From a virus, in the IMG/VR virus record IMGVR_UViG_3300034101_000904, positions 1 to 37,834 of that record: a stretch of 37,834 bases of DNA. One strand, given 5' to 3'. The first letter of the stretch is position 1. Each line of letters begins with the position of its first letter. The translations under genes were made by a program, and so were the position numbers. Positions 29,337-37,500 of the stretch are shown here, one piece after another. The notes under the pieces were generated by a model. That model was given only the letters and a program-made list of their open reading frames with translations, did no database searches and was not told where the DNA came from.

Positions 29337-31042
29337 TAGGGAGCGTCTGGGTTGCGGCTACGGAAGAGAGCGTTGCCCGCTTCATATCGCGCCTGCTGGT
29401 TGTTGTGTCGATACGTTGCATCCATCGGCGCCTTGTTGAAGCAGGGATGGCAGTGCTCGAACGTTAGCCAAGACCGAGCGTCGATGATGACCTTGTCCCG
29501 CGCGGCGCGGTACGAAAACTCATTATCCGAAAAGACCGACTCGTAGCCTTCGTGGAATACCTCGTTGCCCTGCTGCTCGTAGCGTGCCCGCGAGAGGATC
29601 GCCATACAGAGCAGATCGTCCTTCCGATGTCCGTCTGAGATAGCCACGACGACCGGCTGCTTGTTTAGATCGACGCCCTCGCAGGCGTTAAGCAGCAACT
29701 GATCCCAGCCGCGCACTGGCATCCAATCGTCCGAAAGCTGCACCAGTAGCTCTCCGCGCGCCATCCGAGCGGCGCCGTTCCACGCCGATACGCAACTCTG
29801 CTTCGGGCTGAGATAGGTCGAGAACTGCTTGCCCATCTCGACCGAAGTCTTGTCGTCGAGGTCGATGGCGAAGATGTGCTCAACCCGAGTCGGGTCTGAC
29901 GCAGTGTTTAGCCACGCCTCTCGCGTCTGCACCGCCTTTGATGGGCGTCCTCGCGTCGCGTGAAGCAGGCTGATCTTCGGAGTTGCGCCTGCGTGATATT
30001 GCCACTGCGCGAGATCAGCTGCAGCGCGGTTCCCGACCGCTCGGCAGGCGCGCGCGTACAGGTCGTATCCCGCCCAGCCGTACCACTTCACTTCGTGCGT
30101 CCACGGTCGGTCCTTGGGCAACGGTTCTCGCATCGAAGCCATTTGGTCCGCCCAGTATTTTGCCTTCTCATATTCCTTGAACTCGAAGTGCAGGAGGACG
30201 AGAGCGGCGATTGCTTCGCGGCACCACGGATAGATGCCGTGCGCCTCCATCAGCCATACGTTGGAATCCCGCCTCGACGTACTGAGCTTCGCCAAATTCA
30301 GCAGCGTCTCGTACCGGAACGCTGGCTGTAGATTAGGGAAAGCCAGAGCGACCTTGCCGAACTCTACGGCAGCGTCCCGGTTGCCCGAGCAGAAATGTTC
30401 TTGGTGAATGTAGAAATATTGCGTCGCGACTTCCTTTACCGAGTTCGCTAGGATTCGGAGATTACGCTTCCGGTTCTCCTTCTTAACCTCCAGCGGTGCG
30501 TGCAGCCAGACGGGTTGTTCCCAGTCTTCGTGCCGGTCGCCTTGAAGCAGCAGCAGATTTTCGTGAACCGAGTGGTGCCACTTTCTACCTTTCTGGTAGA
30601 GATCGCGACGGATCGCTCGCTCCCGGTACAGCTTCTTTCCCGTGCCCTGCACATCGTACAGGCACCGCACCATCGCCAGATCTGCGGCGGCTTTCTCCAG
30701 TTGTTCGCGGAACGCCTTTGTATCGCCAGAGAACTTGTCGTCGCAATCGCACCAGATCAGCCAGTCGCCCGTGCCGTTATGAAACGCGAGGTTCCGCGCC
30801 GCAGCAAAATCGTCGACGTGATCCCAGCCTTCGGTCCCGACTTCGTTGCGGTACTCACTGACCACGCAAGCGATGCCGCGCTCCTTACACCAGAGTTCGG
30901 CCAGCCCAATAGTGCCATCCGGTTTTGCGCTGCCGATTGCTCGGGTGATCGACAACTCGTCGAAGACTCCGTCGAAGGAGTTCAGCATCCGAACGATAAG
31001 CTGCTCCTCGTTCCCGCAGATGACACAGAGTGAAACGCGCAT
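29336..31042 (-). CDS. Two-domain glycosyltransferase (GT2-TPR-GT2)
   Basis: A 568-residue protein. The N-terminal GT2 domain has MRVSLCVICGNEEQLIVRML and a DxD-like WLIWCDCDDKF (Asp99, Asp101-102); this with WCKERG and FAAARNLAF resembles the SunS-like or protein-glycosylating GT2 group. The middle, about residues 215-340, is helical and TPR-like. A second GT-A domain follows from about residue 350 (PKISLLHATRGRPSKAV), with VQLSDDWMPVRGWDQLL. Two linked sugar transfers are possible. It is the first gene after the capsid terminator, so it needs its own promoter or readthrough. Confidence 0.87.
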   Translation of the reverse strand: MRVSLCVICGNEEQLIVRMLNSFDGVFDELSITRAIGSAKPDGTIGLAELWCKERGIACVVSEYRNEVGTEGWDHVDDFAAARNLAFHNGTGDWLIWCDCDDKFSGDTKAFREQLEKAAADLAMVRCLYDVQGTGKKLYRERAIRRDLYQKGRKWHHSVHENLLLLQGDRHEDWEQPVWLHAPLEVKKENRKRNLRILANSVKEVATQYFYIHQEHFCSGNRDAAVEFGKVALAFPNLQPAFRYETLLNLAKLSTSRRDSNVWLMEAHGIYPWCREAIAALVLLHFEFKEYEKAKYWADQMASMREPLPKDRPWTHEVKWYGWAGYDLYARACRAVGNRAAADLAQWQYHAGATPKISLLHATRGRPSKAVQTREAWLNTASDPTRVEHIFAIDLDDKTSVEMGKQFSTYLSPKQSCVSAWNGAARMARGELLVQLSDDWMPVRGWDQLLLNACEGVDLNKQPVVVAISDGHRKDDLLCMAILSRARYEQQGNEVFHEGYESVFSDNEFSYRAARDKVIIDARSWLTFEHCHPCFNKAPMDATYRHNNQQARYEAGNALFRSRNPDAP

Positions 31043-31059
31043 AAGGCTTGGCGCTTCGT

Positions 31060-31096
31060 AAAAAAGAAACCCGCGCTCCGGTTAAGGAACGCGGGT
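31060..31096 (-). terminator. Intrinsic terminator after the major capsid gene
   Basis: On the minus strand ACCCGCG pairs with CGCGGGT, with a further 3-bp inner stem after one mismatch, then TTTCTTTTTTAC. It lies about 30 bases after the capsid stop. This is the clearest intrinsic terminator in coding orientation and may limit readthrough from the heavily expressed capsid gene to the glycosyltransferases and tail genes. Confidence 0.85.
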
Positions 31097-31123
31097 CGAC
31101 TAGTAGGATTCTATCCCGCTAGG

Positions 31124-32089
31124 TTAAGCGTACTGAGTCGCGATCAGCTGACCGGCGTTCGTGTTCACGATCTTCTCGGCAACGTACTGAGAAGCGCGCA
31201 CGATGTTGCTCTTGATCGACTCGTCGCGGTACGTGAACACGCCAACGGCGGGACCGTACTCTGACCAGTTGAGGGTGAACCCGGCGCCACCGCCGAAGAA
31301 CCCACTACCGCCCTCGGTAACATTGCCGACCCAGATGTAGGTGTTAGCCCACACATTGGAGGCGGAATACGCCACGCCTTCGGGCGCGATGTCGTAGGAC
31401 GCCCGACCGATCAGCACCTCGGAGACGCCGAAGACTTCGGCAGCCGCCTGCGTGCTCGCGTTGAGGATCGTATCCGAGGAAATCCCGGCGCCGCGCAAGC
31501 GGTTCTGAAACTTCGTGCTGGCGCGGATGCGGGTCCACACGGGATACGGAATCACGACACGGGCGTTGGTCGTGGACTCGCCGTTAGCGAGCATACGATC
31601 GAGCGCAAGCTGAACGTCTTCACCGACATCGAAGGTGGCCAGATTGGCGTTCGTGTAGGCGGTGCCGGAGTTGGTGCTGGTGAAATTGCCGGTGTTGAAG
31701 ATCGCACCAGCGACGCGCAGTTCGTGAGCGAGGAGCAGCTTACGCTGCGCCAGCTTCGCGGAGATAACCTCCGCATCGAAGAAGCGCGACATATCAGCCG
31801 CAACCGTATCGTCGACCGCCTCCTCGTAACCCAGCTCGACACAGGCGTAGCTTTCGTACTGGAAGGCGCGAGTGCCACGCGCGTAGCTCGCATAGGGCGA
31901 ACGCGGCTTGACCTCGGACTTCAGCAGTTGACCCTGCTGGAGACGGAATGAAGGGTACTGACCGGCGCGGACAGGGACGTTCAAGATCGGCAGCACACGC
32001 GTGCCGATAAGGGTCGTCTCCCAGTCCTTCGCCTGTTCCAGAACCCCAGCGATATCGCCGCGAAAGATCGCGGCAGCATTGGAATACAT
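31124..32089 (-). CDS. Major capsid protein
   Basis: A 321-residue protein, the main shell subunit. QLLKSEVKPRSPYASYARGT, AFQYESYACVELGYEEAVDD, AVVIPYPVWTRI-like region and the C-terminal SEYGPAVGVFTYRDESIKSN followed by IVRASQYVAEKIV match HK97-fold coat proteins of lambda E-like phages. It follows the protease/scaffold and decoration genes as in lambda C-D-E. The leader TAACCTCAAACTTTACCTACA has no Shine-Dalgarno sequence although the gene must be strongly expressed. Confidence 0.92.
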   Translation of the reverse strand: MYSNAAAIFRGDIAGVLEQAKDWETTLIGTRVLPILNVPVRAGQYPSFRLQQGQLLKSEVKPRSPYASYARGTRAFQYESYACVELGYEEAVDDTVAADMSRFFDAEVISAKLAQRKLLLAHELRVAGAIFNTGNFTSTNSGTAYTNANLATFDVGEDVQLALDRMLANGESTTNARVVIPYPVWTRIRASTKFQNRLRGAGISSDTILNASTQAAAEVFGVSEVLIGRASYDIAPEGVAYSASNVWANTYIWVGNVTEGGSGFFGGGAGFTLNWSEYGPAVGVFTYRDESIKSNIVRASQYVAEKIVNTNAGQLIATQYA

Positions 32090-32107
32090 TGTAGGTAAAG
32101 TTTGAGG

Positions 32108-32458
32108 TTAGATGTTCTTCGGGATGAACTCGATGACGGAGTTCGCGGTCGAGGTCGTCGTGAGCGACTTGCCCACGATGTTCGTGCCGGTCGTCGCGAG
32201 CAGACCGTTGGAACCGAGGTACAGCGTGTCGCCGACCGTGATGGGACCAGCGGTCAGCGTGCCGTTAAGCGTGCCGTTGTTGGTGAAGAACGCGACGGTC
32301 ACGTAATCACCAGAGGCGGCGTCGATGGTCGCGATGCCATCGCAAGCGGTGGAGGTCGAGAGACCGACGCCGCGATTGGAAGAGATCACCACGCCCAGCG
32401 CGTGAGTGATGACGGTGTTGGCAAGGAACGTGCCCGTGCCGATGTATTGAGTAGCCAT
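32108..32458 (-). CDS. Capsid decoration protein (DUF2190-like)
   Basis: A 116-residue beta-rich protein in the place of lambda D. TVGDTLYLGSNGLLATTG and GKSLTTTSTANSVIEFIP match the DUF2190-like capsid-cement proteins, which bind the shell and strengthen it. It is preceded by TAACCTCAACTCAA and starts 12 bp after the scaffold stop. Confidence 0.8.
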   Translation of the reverse strand: MATQYIGTGTFLANTVITHALGVVISSNRGVGLSTSTACDGIATIDAASGDYVTVAFFTNNGTLNGTLTAGPITVGDTLYLGSNGLLATTGTNIVGKSLTTTSTANSVIEFIPKNI

Positions 32459-32469
32459 TTGAGTTGAGG

Positions 32470-33420
32470 TTAGAACTTAACGATCTCGCCCTGAGCGACG
32501 CGCTGCCGGTAGGCGGCGTATTCGCTAGAGTGGTTCTTGATGCAGAACGCCATCGCCGCAGCGAAGTCGCCCTTCAGTTCAGTCTTCTTCGCGCGAAGGA
32601 TGTCCTCGAACTGCTTCGATTCCTCCTTCTTCGCGGGAGCTTCAGCCGACACGACAGGCGCGGCGGGCGCACCGATCGTCTTGGCGAACTCCTTCAGCGC
32701 AGCCTCCGCAGCCTTGTTAGCGGCGAGTTGCACAACGTCCTCCTGCTTGCTCATCGCAACAGGCTTGTCTTCGGGCTTCGGCATACCGACCTCCAGCTTG
32801 GAGAGGCGCTCCGAAAGACCCATCATAGCGGATTCGATCATACCCGCGATTTCTTTCTTCACATCATCGTTCATAGGAATGGTGATTTCGATCTCAGGTT
32901 TCTCCTCCTCGGGCGTGGTGCCCTCGGCGGTCTGAAAAGCTTTAAGGCGCCGCTCGAACAAACCTGCGGCGTTGGCTGCTGGTTCCGAAACGAGGTCAAC
33001 CGAATAGATCTCGGAGCACCTCTGGAGCATCATCTTGCCCTCGCCGGTTTCGACGGCTCCCGAAAACGCGATGGATAGGCCAAAAGTATCGGGAATCTTT
33101 TGCGCGATCTCTAGGACGTAGTCACGATGCGGCGAGTTCTTTAGCAGATTAAGGTCGCCGAGCAGCTTCGTGCCGTCGATCCGCAGGTTGTCGACGAAGC
33201 CGATGATGTCACCGGCGCCGCCCTGATGATCCATCTTCACCTTCAACCCGCCCTCGTACTTCGAGGCGGCTTCCATCACCTGCTGCAAGGTCTTCGCGTC
33301 GACCATCACGCCGTGCCCGAGCGCCGGTCCCTCGCTGATAAGCGAGACGCCCTTGATGACGCCGGACGCTGTATCGACCTGTCCAGCCGCTACGGCAAAA
33401 GTGATTGTAGGCTTCATCAT
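32470..33420 (-). CDS. Prohead protease fused to scaffold domain
   Basis: A 316-residue protein. Residues 1-160 are a serine protease: KVKMDHQGGAG with His65, DTFGLSIAFSG with Ser116 and YSVDLVSEPAAN with Asp142 as likely triad. A Pro/Glu-rich linker (EGTTPEEEKPEIEI) leads to a helical scaffold part (DDVKKEIAGMIESAMMGLSE, ALKEFAKTIGAPAAP) and a C-terminus ending EYAAYRQRVAQGEIVKF. The scaffold guides shell assembly and the protease then removes it. An internal ATG at about residue 192 could start a scaffold-only product like lambda Nu3. Start overlaps the previous stop. Confidence 0.87.
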   Translation of the reverse strand: MMKPTITFAVAAGQVDTASGVIKGVSLISEGPALGHGVMVDAKTLQQVMEAASKYEGGLKVKMDHQGGAGDIIGFVDNLRIDGTKLLGDLNLLKNSPHRDYVLEIAQKIPDTFGLSIAFSGAVETGEGKMMLQRCSEIYSVDLVSEPAANAAGLFERRLKAFQTAEGTTPEEEKPEIEITIPMNDDVKKEIAGMIESAMMGLSERLSKLEVGMPKPEDKPVAMSKQEDVVQLAANKAAEAALKEFAKTIGAPAAPVVSAEAPAKKEESKQFEDILRAKKTELKGDFAAAMAFCIKNHSSEYAAYRQRVAQGEIVKF

Positions 33421-33635
33421 TTAATTAACAGTTTCGTCAAGATTGGCACCAAAATGCCGAACGCGCCGATGGCTCCTATCCATTTCCAGATATGCCGTTC
33501 GTGCAGAACGATCTTCCGTTCGATCCATTCCACGCGAGCCGCAAGACCTCGGTGACCCATCTCTTCGTCTCCGATTATCGCTTTCTCGATGCGCTCGACC
33601 GAGGTTTGTAGTTTGTCGAAGTTCTCTGGTGTCAT
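33417..33635 (-). CDS. XhlA/holin-like small membrane protein
   Basis: A 72-residue protein with an N-terminal helical part (MTPENFDKLQTSVERIEKAI, then RVEWIERKIVLHERHIWKW) and one C-terminal membrane helix (IGAIGAFGILVPILTKLLIK). This matches the XhlA-type haemolysin/holin-associated proteins. It overlaps the holin-like gene by ATGA and likely helps lysis. Confidence 0.68.
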   Translation of the reverse strand: MTPENFDKLQTSVERIEKAIIGDEEMGHRGLAARVEWIERKIVLHERHIWKWIGAIGAFGILVPILTKLLIK

Positions 33636-34066
33636 TTCGAGCGAGTCAGTTGGTGCCGGACGCCAAGCCAGAAGTAGACGCACGCGAACGATACGGTCAG
33701 GATTTCCGGCTGTAACCCAGCCAGTTGATCCGCCGGTCTGCTCCAGATGTACCAGCACGCGCCGCCGACCATCAGCGGACGCACCATCTGCGTCGAGAAG
33801 GCAGCGATGGTCATCAGACCGTGCATCCAGTTCGGAGCGTTCGGCGGCGGCGTGTAGCCCGTCCCAGCCGTACCCTCGACTGCCTTGGCAAACGCCTCGA
33901 CCTCTGCGATGGCGATTTGCTTTTCCTTGAGCGCTGCGATCTCTGCGATGCGGCGCTTGCTCGCTGACCATTCCTTGAGCTCGGCTACGCCGGACCCGAG
34001 GATTTGCGTGATGCCGCCGAGGAGTGTACCACCGGCGGCAGAAGCGAGGAACGAGAGAAGGCTCAT
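33632..34066 (-). CDS. GTA-type three-helix holin
   Basis: A 144-residue protein with an N-terminal hydrophobic stretch (LLSFLASAAGGTLLGGITQI), an Ala/Glu-rich helix (IAALKEKQIAIAEVEAF), then two membrane segments (LMTIAAFSTQMVRPLMVGGA; EILTVSFACVYFWLGVRHQL). RPLMVGGACWYIW and the end WLGVR match the GTA_holin_3TM family. It would form the membrane lesion of lysis. The start is TGACGATG next to the previous small frame. Confidence 0.75.
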   Translation of the reverse strand: MSLLSFLASAAGGTLLGGITQILGSGVAELKEWSASKRRIAEIAALKEKQIAIAEVEAFAKAVEGTAGTGYTPPPNAPNWMHGLMTIAAFSTQMVRPLMVGGACWYIWSRPADQLAGLQPEILTVSFACVYFWLGVRHQLTRSK

Positions 34067-34068
34067 CG

Positions 34069-34140
34069 TCAGCAACCCGACAGGATGCAGACGACGAGAA
34101 GCAGCCCGACGCCGAGCGTCGCCAGCTGCACCTTCGTCAA
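34069..34140 (-). CDS. Possible 23-residue membrane peptide
   Basis: From a TTG, a very hydrophobic peptide (TKVQLATLGVGLLLVVCILS, then Gly-Cys) is read up to a TGA that adjoins the holin start. LSGC looks like a lipobox but the Cys is the last residue, so it cannot be a normal lipoprotein. No ATG and no clear ribosome site; it may be just a coupling frame. Confidence 0.28.
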   Translation of the reverse strand: MTKVQLATLGVGLLLVVCILSGC

Positions 34141-34144
34141 CAGA

Positions 34145-34297
34145 TCAATTTTCCTTTCCGCCGGTAGACTCGACCAGCGGGACCAGAGTTCGGAGAGCTT
34201 TTTCAAGGATTTCGTGTTCGGCGCGCGTGCCACGGAACTGAGCCGCAGCTTGAGCGAGGATTTCGAGTGCCTGTTTCGGAGTCGGATTTTGGTCCAT
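34145..34297 (-). CDS. Small hypothetical protein of the lysis region
   Basis: A 50-residue helical protein, MDQNPTPKQALEILAQAAAQ and onward. GAGGTGA lies just before the ATG, an unusually clear Shine-Dalgarno site for this genome. Small proteins with NPTPKQAL-like starts are often found near holin genes in phages; function not known to me. Confidence 0.65.
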   Translation of the reverse strand: MDQNPTPKQALEILAQAAAQFRGTRAEHEILEKALRTLVPLVESTGGKEN

Positions 34298-34318
34298 AAA
34301 TCACCTCAGCGCGTCAAA

Positions 34319-34585
34319 TCACGCGGTGACGGGAGTCAGGCCAGCGTTTTCAGCGAGCACGGTGTAGAACGGCAGGTCGTCATCGCCGTTCCATTGCTCG
34401 GTCTGAGCGGTGGTCGCCTGCACAAGCTGAGCGGAGACCTCGTTGCCGTCAGCATCGAGGAGGACGGTATCAGCGACGGCGGGACCGTTCTGATAGTTTA
34501 CGTAACGCACGCCGAAGTTGACGGCGGTCTTGGTGCCGGTGGAAGTCCACACGGTCACGGGTTCGATAGCGATTAGGTTTTCCAT
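34319..34585 (-). CDS. Hypothetical protein after the tail fibre
   Basis: An 88-residue beta-rich protein (MENLIAIEPVTVWTSTGTKT, FGVRYVNYQNGP, QTEQWNGDDDLPFYTVLAEN). It lies 10 bp after the tail fibre gene, so it may be a fibre accessory or assembly protein. No family is recognised. The longer upstream reading overlaps the fibre gene and is not used. Confidence 0.65.
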   Translation of the reverse strand: MENLIAIEPVTVWTSTGTKTAVNFGVRYVNYQNGPAVADTVLLDADGNEVSAQLVQATTAQTEQWNGDDDLPFYTVLAENAGLTPVTA

Positions 34586-34595
34586 AGGAGAAAGA

Positions 34596-37500
34596 TTAGA
34601 CGTTAGAAGCGAGGAGCTTGTAGGCGACGCCTCCGATTTCGATGGTGACGTAGCCCGTGGCGGACGGAGCGGTAGTTGAATAAACGCCAAGTTCCCACGC
34701 GCCAGATCCACCAGTTGGTGCAGAAGTACTGATCGAAGCTCCCGAAGTAATCGCACCAACCGTAGTAAGAGTGGCCGCAAACTGCGCATTGCGCGTTCCC
34801 GTAGGAACCTGCATTACGTAATTTCCAGCAGGATTGGTGATGTAAAGGTCGTAAGAGGAGCCCGTGGCGCCGGAAAGCACGGTGCCAAGCGATGCCGACT
34901 TGTAGAACGAGGCAGCCGCGAATGCGCCGCCAGCAACCGTCACGGCCTCGCCAACATTGAGGGACTTCGCCACACCCACGCCCCCGCTCACCACCAGCGC
35001 ACCGGAGGAGGTGCCCGTGGAGGCGGTGGAGGCAAGCACCTGCACCTGTTGCGCCGAAGTGATGTTTAGTGCTATGGTACCTGCGGTTCCTAATCCGAGA
35101 CCGACGTTGCCGTGAATGAACGGGCGAACGGTCCCGGTAGGCGTCTGGAGACCTAACGCTAGAGTTGTCGTAGACTCGTCCGACAGGCGGATGCCGTAAA
35201 GGTATCCTACCTCTGCCGTAGTCGGCGTGTAGACATTAAGCTTCGCGCCACCATCAACTCCTCCAACCATCAACGGCGCATTGATCTTGCCGCTCGTCCG
35301 CACGTTCCAATTAACGCCGCTAGCCGGGAGCGTGATGGTCGCGTTGTTCCCAGACGTGTCGTACCACGCGAGTCCGCCTCCCGGCTGGTTCGCGTCAGGA
35401 GCGAGGAGGACGCCGAGCGGAACAATGGTGATGTCGTCCACGACTGCGCTACCACCTTCCATTCGAAGAAACACAGGCGCGTCAGCCGCCATCGTGTATT
35501 CAAGCGTCTTCGTTCCAGAGGTATTCCCAATAACTCCGGTGTAATTTACGCCGTCATAAACCCTAAGCGTCCCTCCTGTAATCGAATCAATCGTAATCGT
35601 TAGACGATATCGAATCCCTTTTCGCAGGTTCGTGTTATTGCAAAGCGCGTATGCGAGGTTAACTAGGTTGAGTTTGCCGCCGCTAATGCTGTTCCCAGTA
35701 AAGAGCGTCCAACCAGTAGCAGACGCAAAAGTAGAACGATCGCCCGTAATAAGCTGCTGACCGGAATAAACCGTCGTAGAGCTATCATTCGTACCGAATC
35801 CGTAGTCCAACTGAGCAGGCGCGCCAGCCTCATACAGCGACAGCACCTCGGCAGCGGAAAGGGCGCGGTTGTAGATCAGCGGCGTTCCGATGAACCCAGC
35901 AGAAGGCATCACCGTCAGTCCGCCGATTGCGTTGGTGTAGTTGGTTGCTAGCGTGCCCGATCCATTCGATACGCCATTGAGATAGATGGTCGTGACACCG
36001 GACGCGCGAACCGCAGTCACGCAATACACGGTATTCGCCTGCAATATCGTGCTGCCGAAAAGCTGTGCCGTAGCATCGCCGTTTCGTACGGCCACCCGTC
36101 CTGCCGGTGACGAGTCGGTCGTTCCAAAATCCCAAGACTGACCCACACCGGCCTGACCGATACGCAGAAAAGTATTCGGTGCAGTAGGAGTCGTGAGCCG
36201 CACCCAAACCTGTGCCGTGTAATCTCCCGTGCCGAACGCGGCGAAAGTTCCGACATTGGCGCTCGACGTTCCTTGCGAGATCAATCCCTGCCGCGACGCG
36301 CGCGCGTTCTCAGTCGAGGCGATAGACGGACCGCCGGTGCCGAGCAGGAAGTTGTTGGCGGTGACGGTGCCTGACGCGAGCAAGCTTCCACCTGCGACCG
36401 CGCCAATCCCGCCGATGTTTACGCCAGCGCCACCGGACTGATTGAACGAAATCGTCTTCTCGGTGCCCGCAGCATTGGTGTATGCTTTGATTGCGGCATA
36501 AGCCGAGCCTCCGTTTCCAGCTAGCGAGAGGCCTCCGTTTGCATCGAATACGGTCGGACCACCAGTAGACTCAAACGCCTTCGAGTTTACTTGCTCAGCA
36601 AAGTAGCTGCGTCCCGATACGCCGATGCCACCGTTTGTGCCGTTGCCGACGATCAGCGCGCCGGTAATCGCGCTCGTCGCGTTCGTCGTGCCGAAGACCG
36701 TCAGCCCACCGCTACCGCTCATATCCGTCGTCGTGCCAACGAGCAGATTTCCAGTCGTCGTGAATCGCGCGACCGTCGTTTGATTGGGTCGGATTTCTAC
36801 CGGGAAGGCGCCGGTCGTTGTGCCTACATATCCGACATTCGATCCGTCCGATGCGATGTACGCCTTCGACGTTCCCGAGCCTGCGTACACGGTGCCACCG
36901 AACCACGCCGACTTTGCCACACCGACACCGCCTAGAACTTGCAGAGCGCCCGAAATGGTGCTGTTTGCGTCGGTCGTCCCAAAGACCTTCAGCCCACCGC
37001 TGCCGGAAATGTCGGTAGTTCCGCCAATCAGTAAGTTCCCGCTGGTCGTCGTAAAGCGTCCGACTTCACCTACTCCGCCAATAGAAAAAACGACATTTGA
37101 GCCTTGAAGAGTCAGCAGCTTCGGCCCGGTCAACGCAGTATTCCCAGAGATGATGGAAGATCCGTTTGCATCACCACTAATTTGTAGAGCCGTTGTAGCT
37201 TGCGTATTGAGTTTAACGAAGCCGGTTCCTGCTGGCGTAAACGTAAAGCCGCCATTCGTACCTTGACCAAGCAGCAATGAAGCGCCCGCTGATCCGCCTC
37301 TCAGCGTCAGGTCGGTCGTCGTCGGTCCCGTAACCGAGCTTAGAGTCGCCGTGCTGCTGTTCTTCCAGAGGTCGGTGCTGAGTTCATACGCGAGCACCTG
37401 ACCGTTGGTCGGGCTGCTGATCAGAACGTCGTGGATTTCGTCTAGCTCGTAGCCGTTCTGGATACGGACATACAGTTCGCCGTTCCCAGCGTTGGCGCGC

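Noticed and set aside
30500-31033. Long + strand frame opposite the glycosyltransferase
   Set aside because: Shadow of the minus-strand gene; no start signal and no known motif.
28740-31042. DNA base glucosyltransferases
   Set aside because: The motifs are those of GT-A family 2 enzymes, not the GT-B fold of T4-type base glucosyltransferases, and the genes lie in the structural block.
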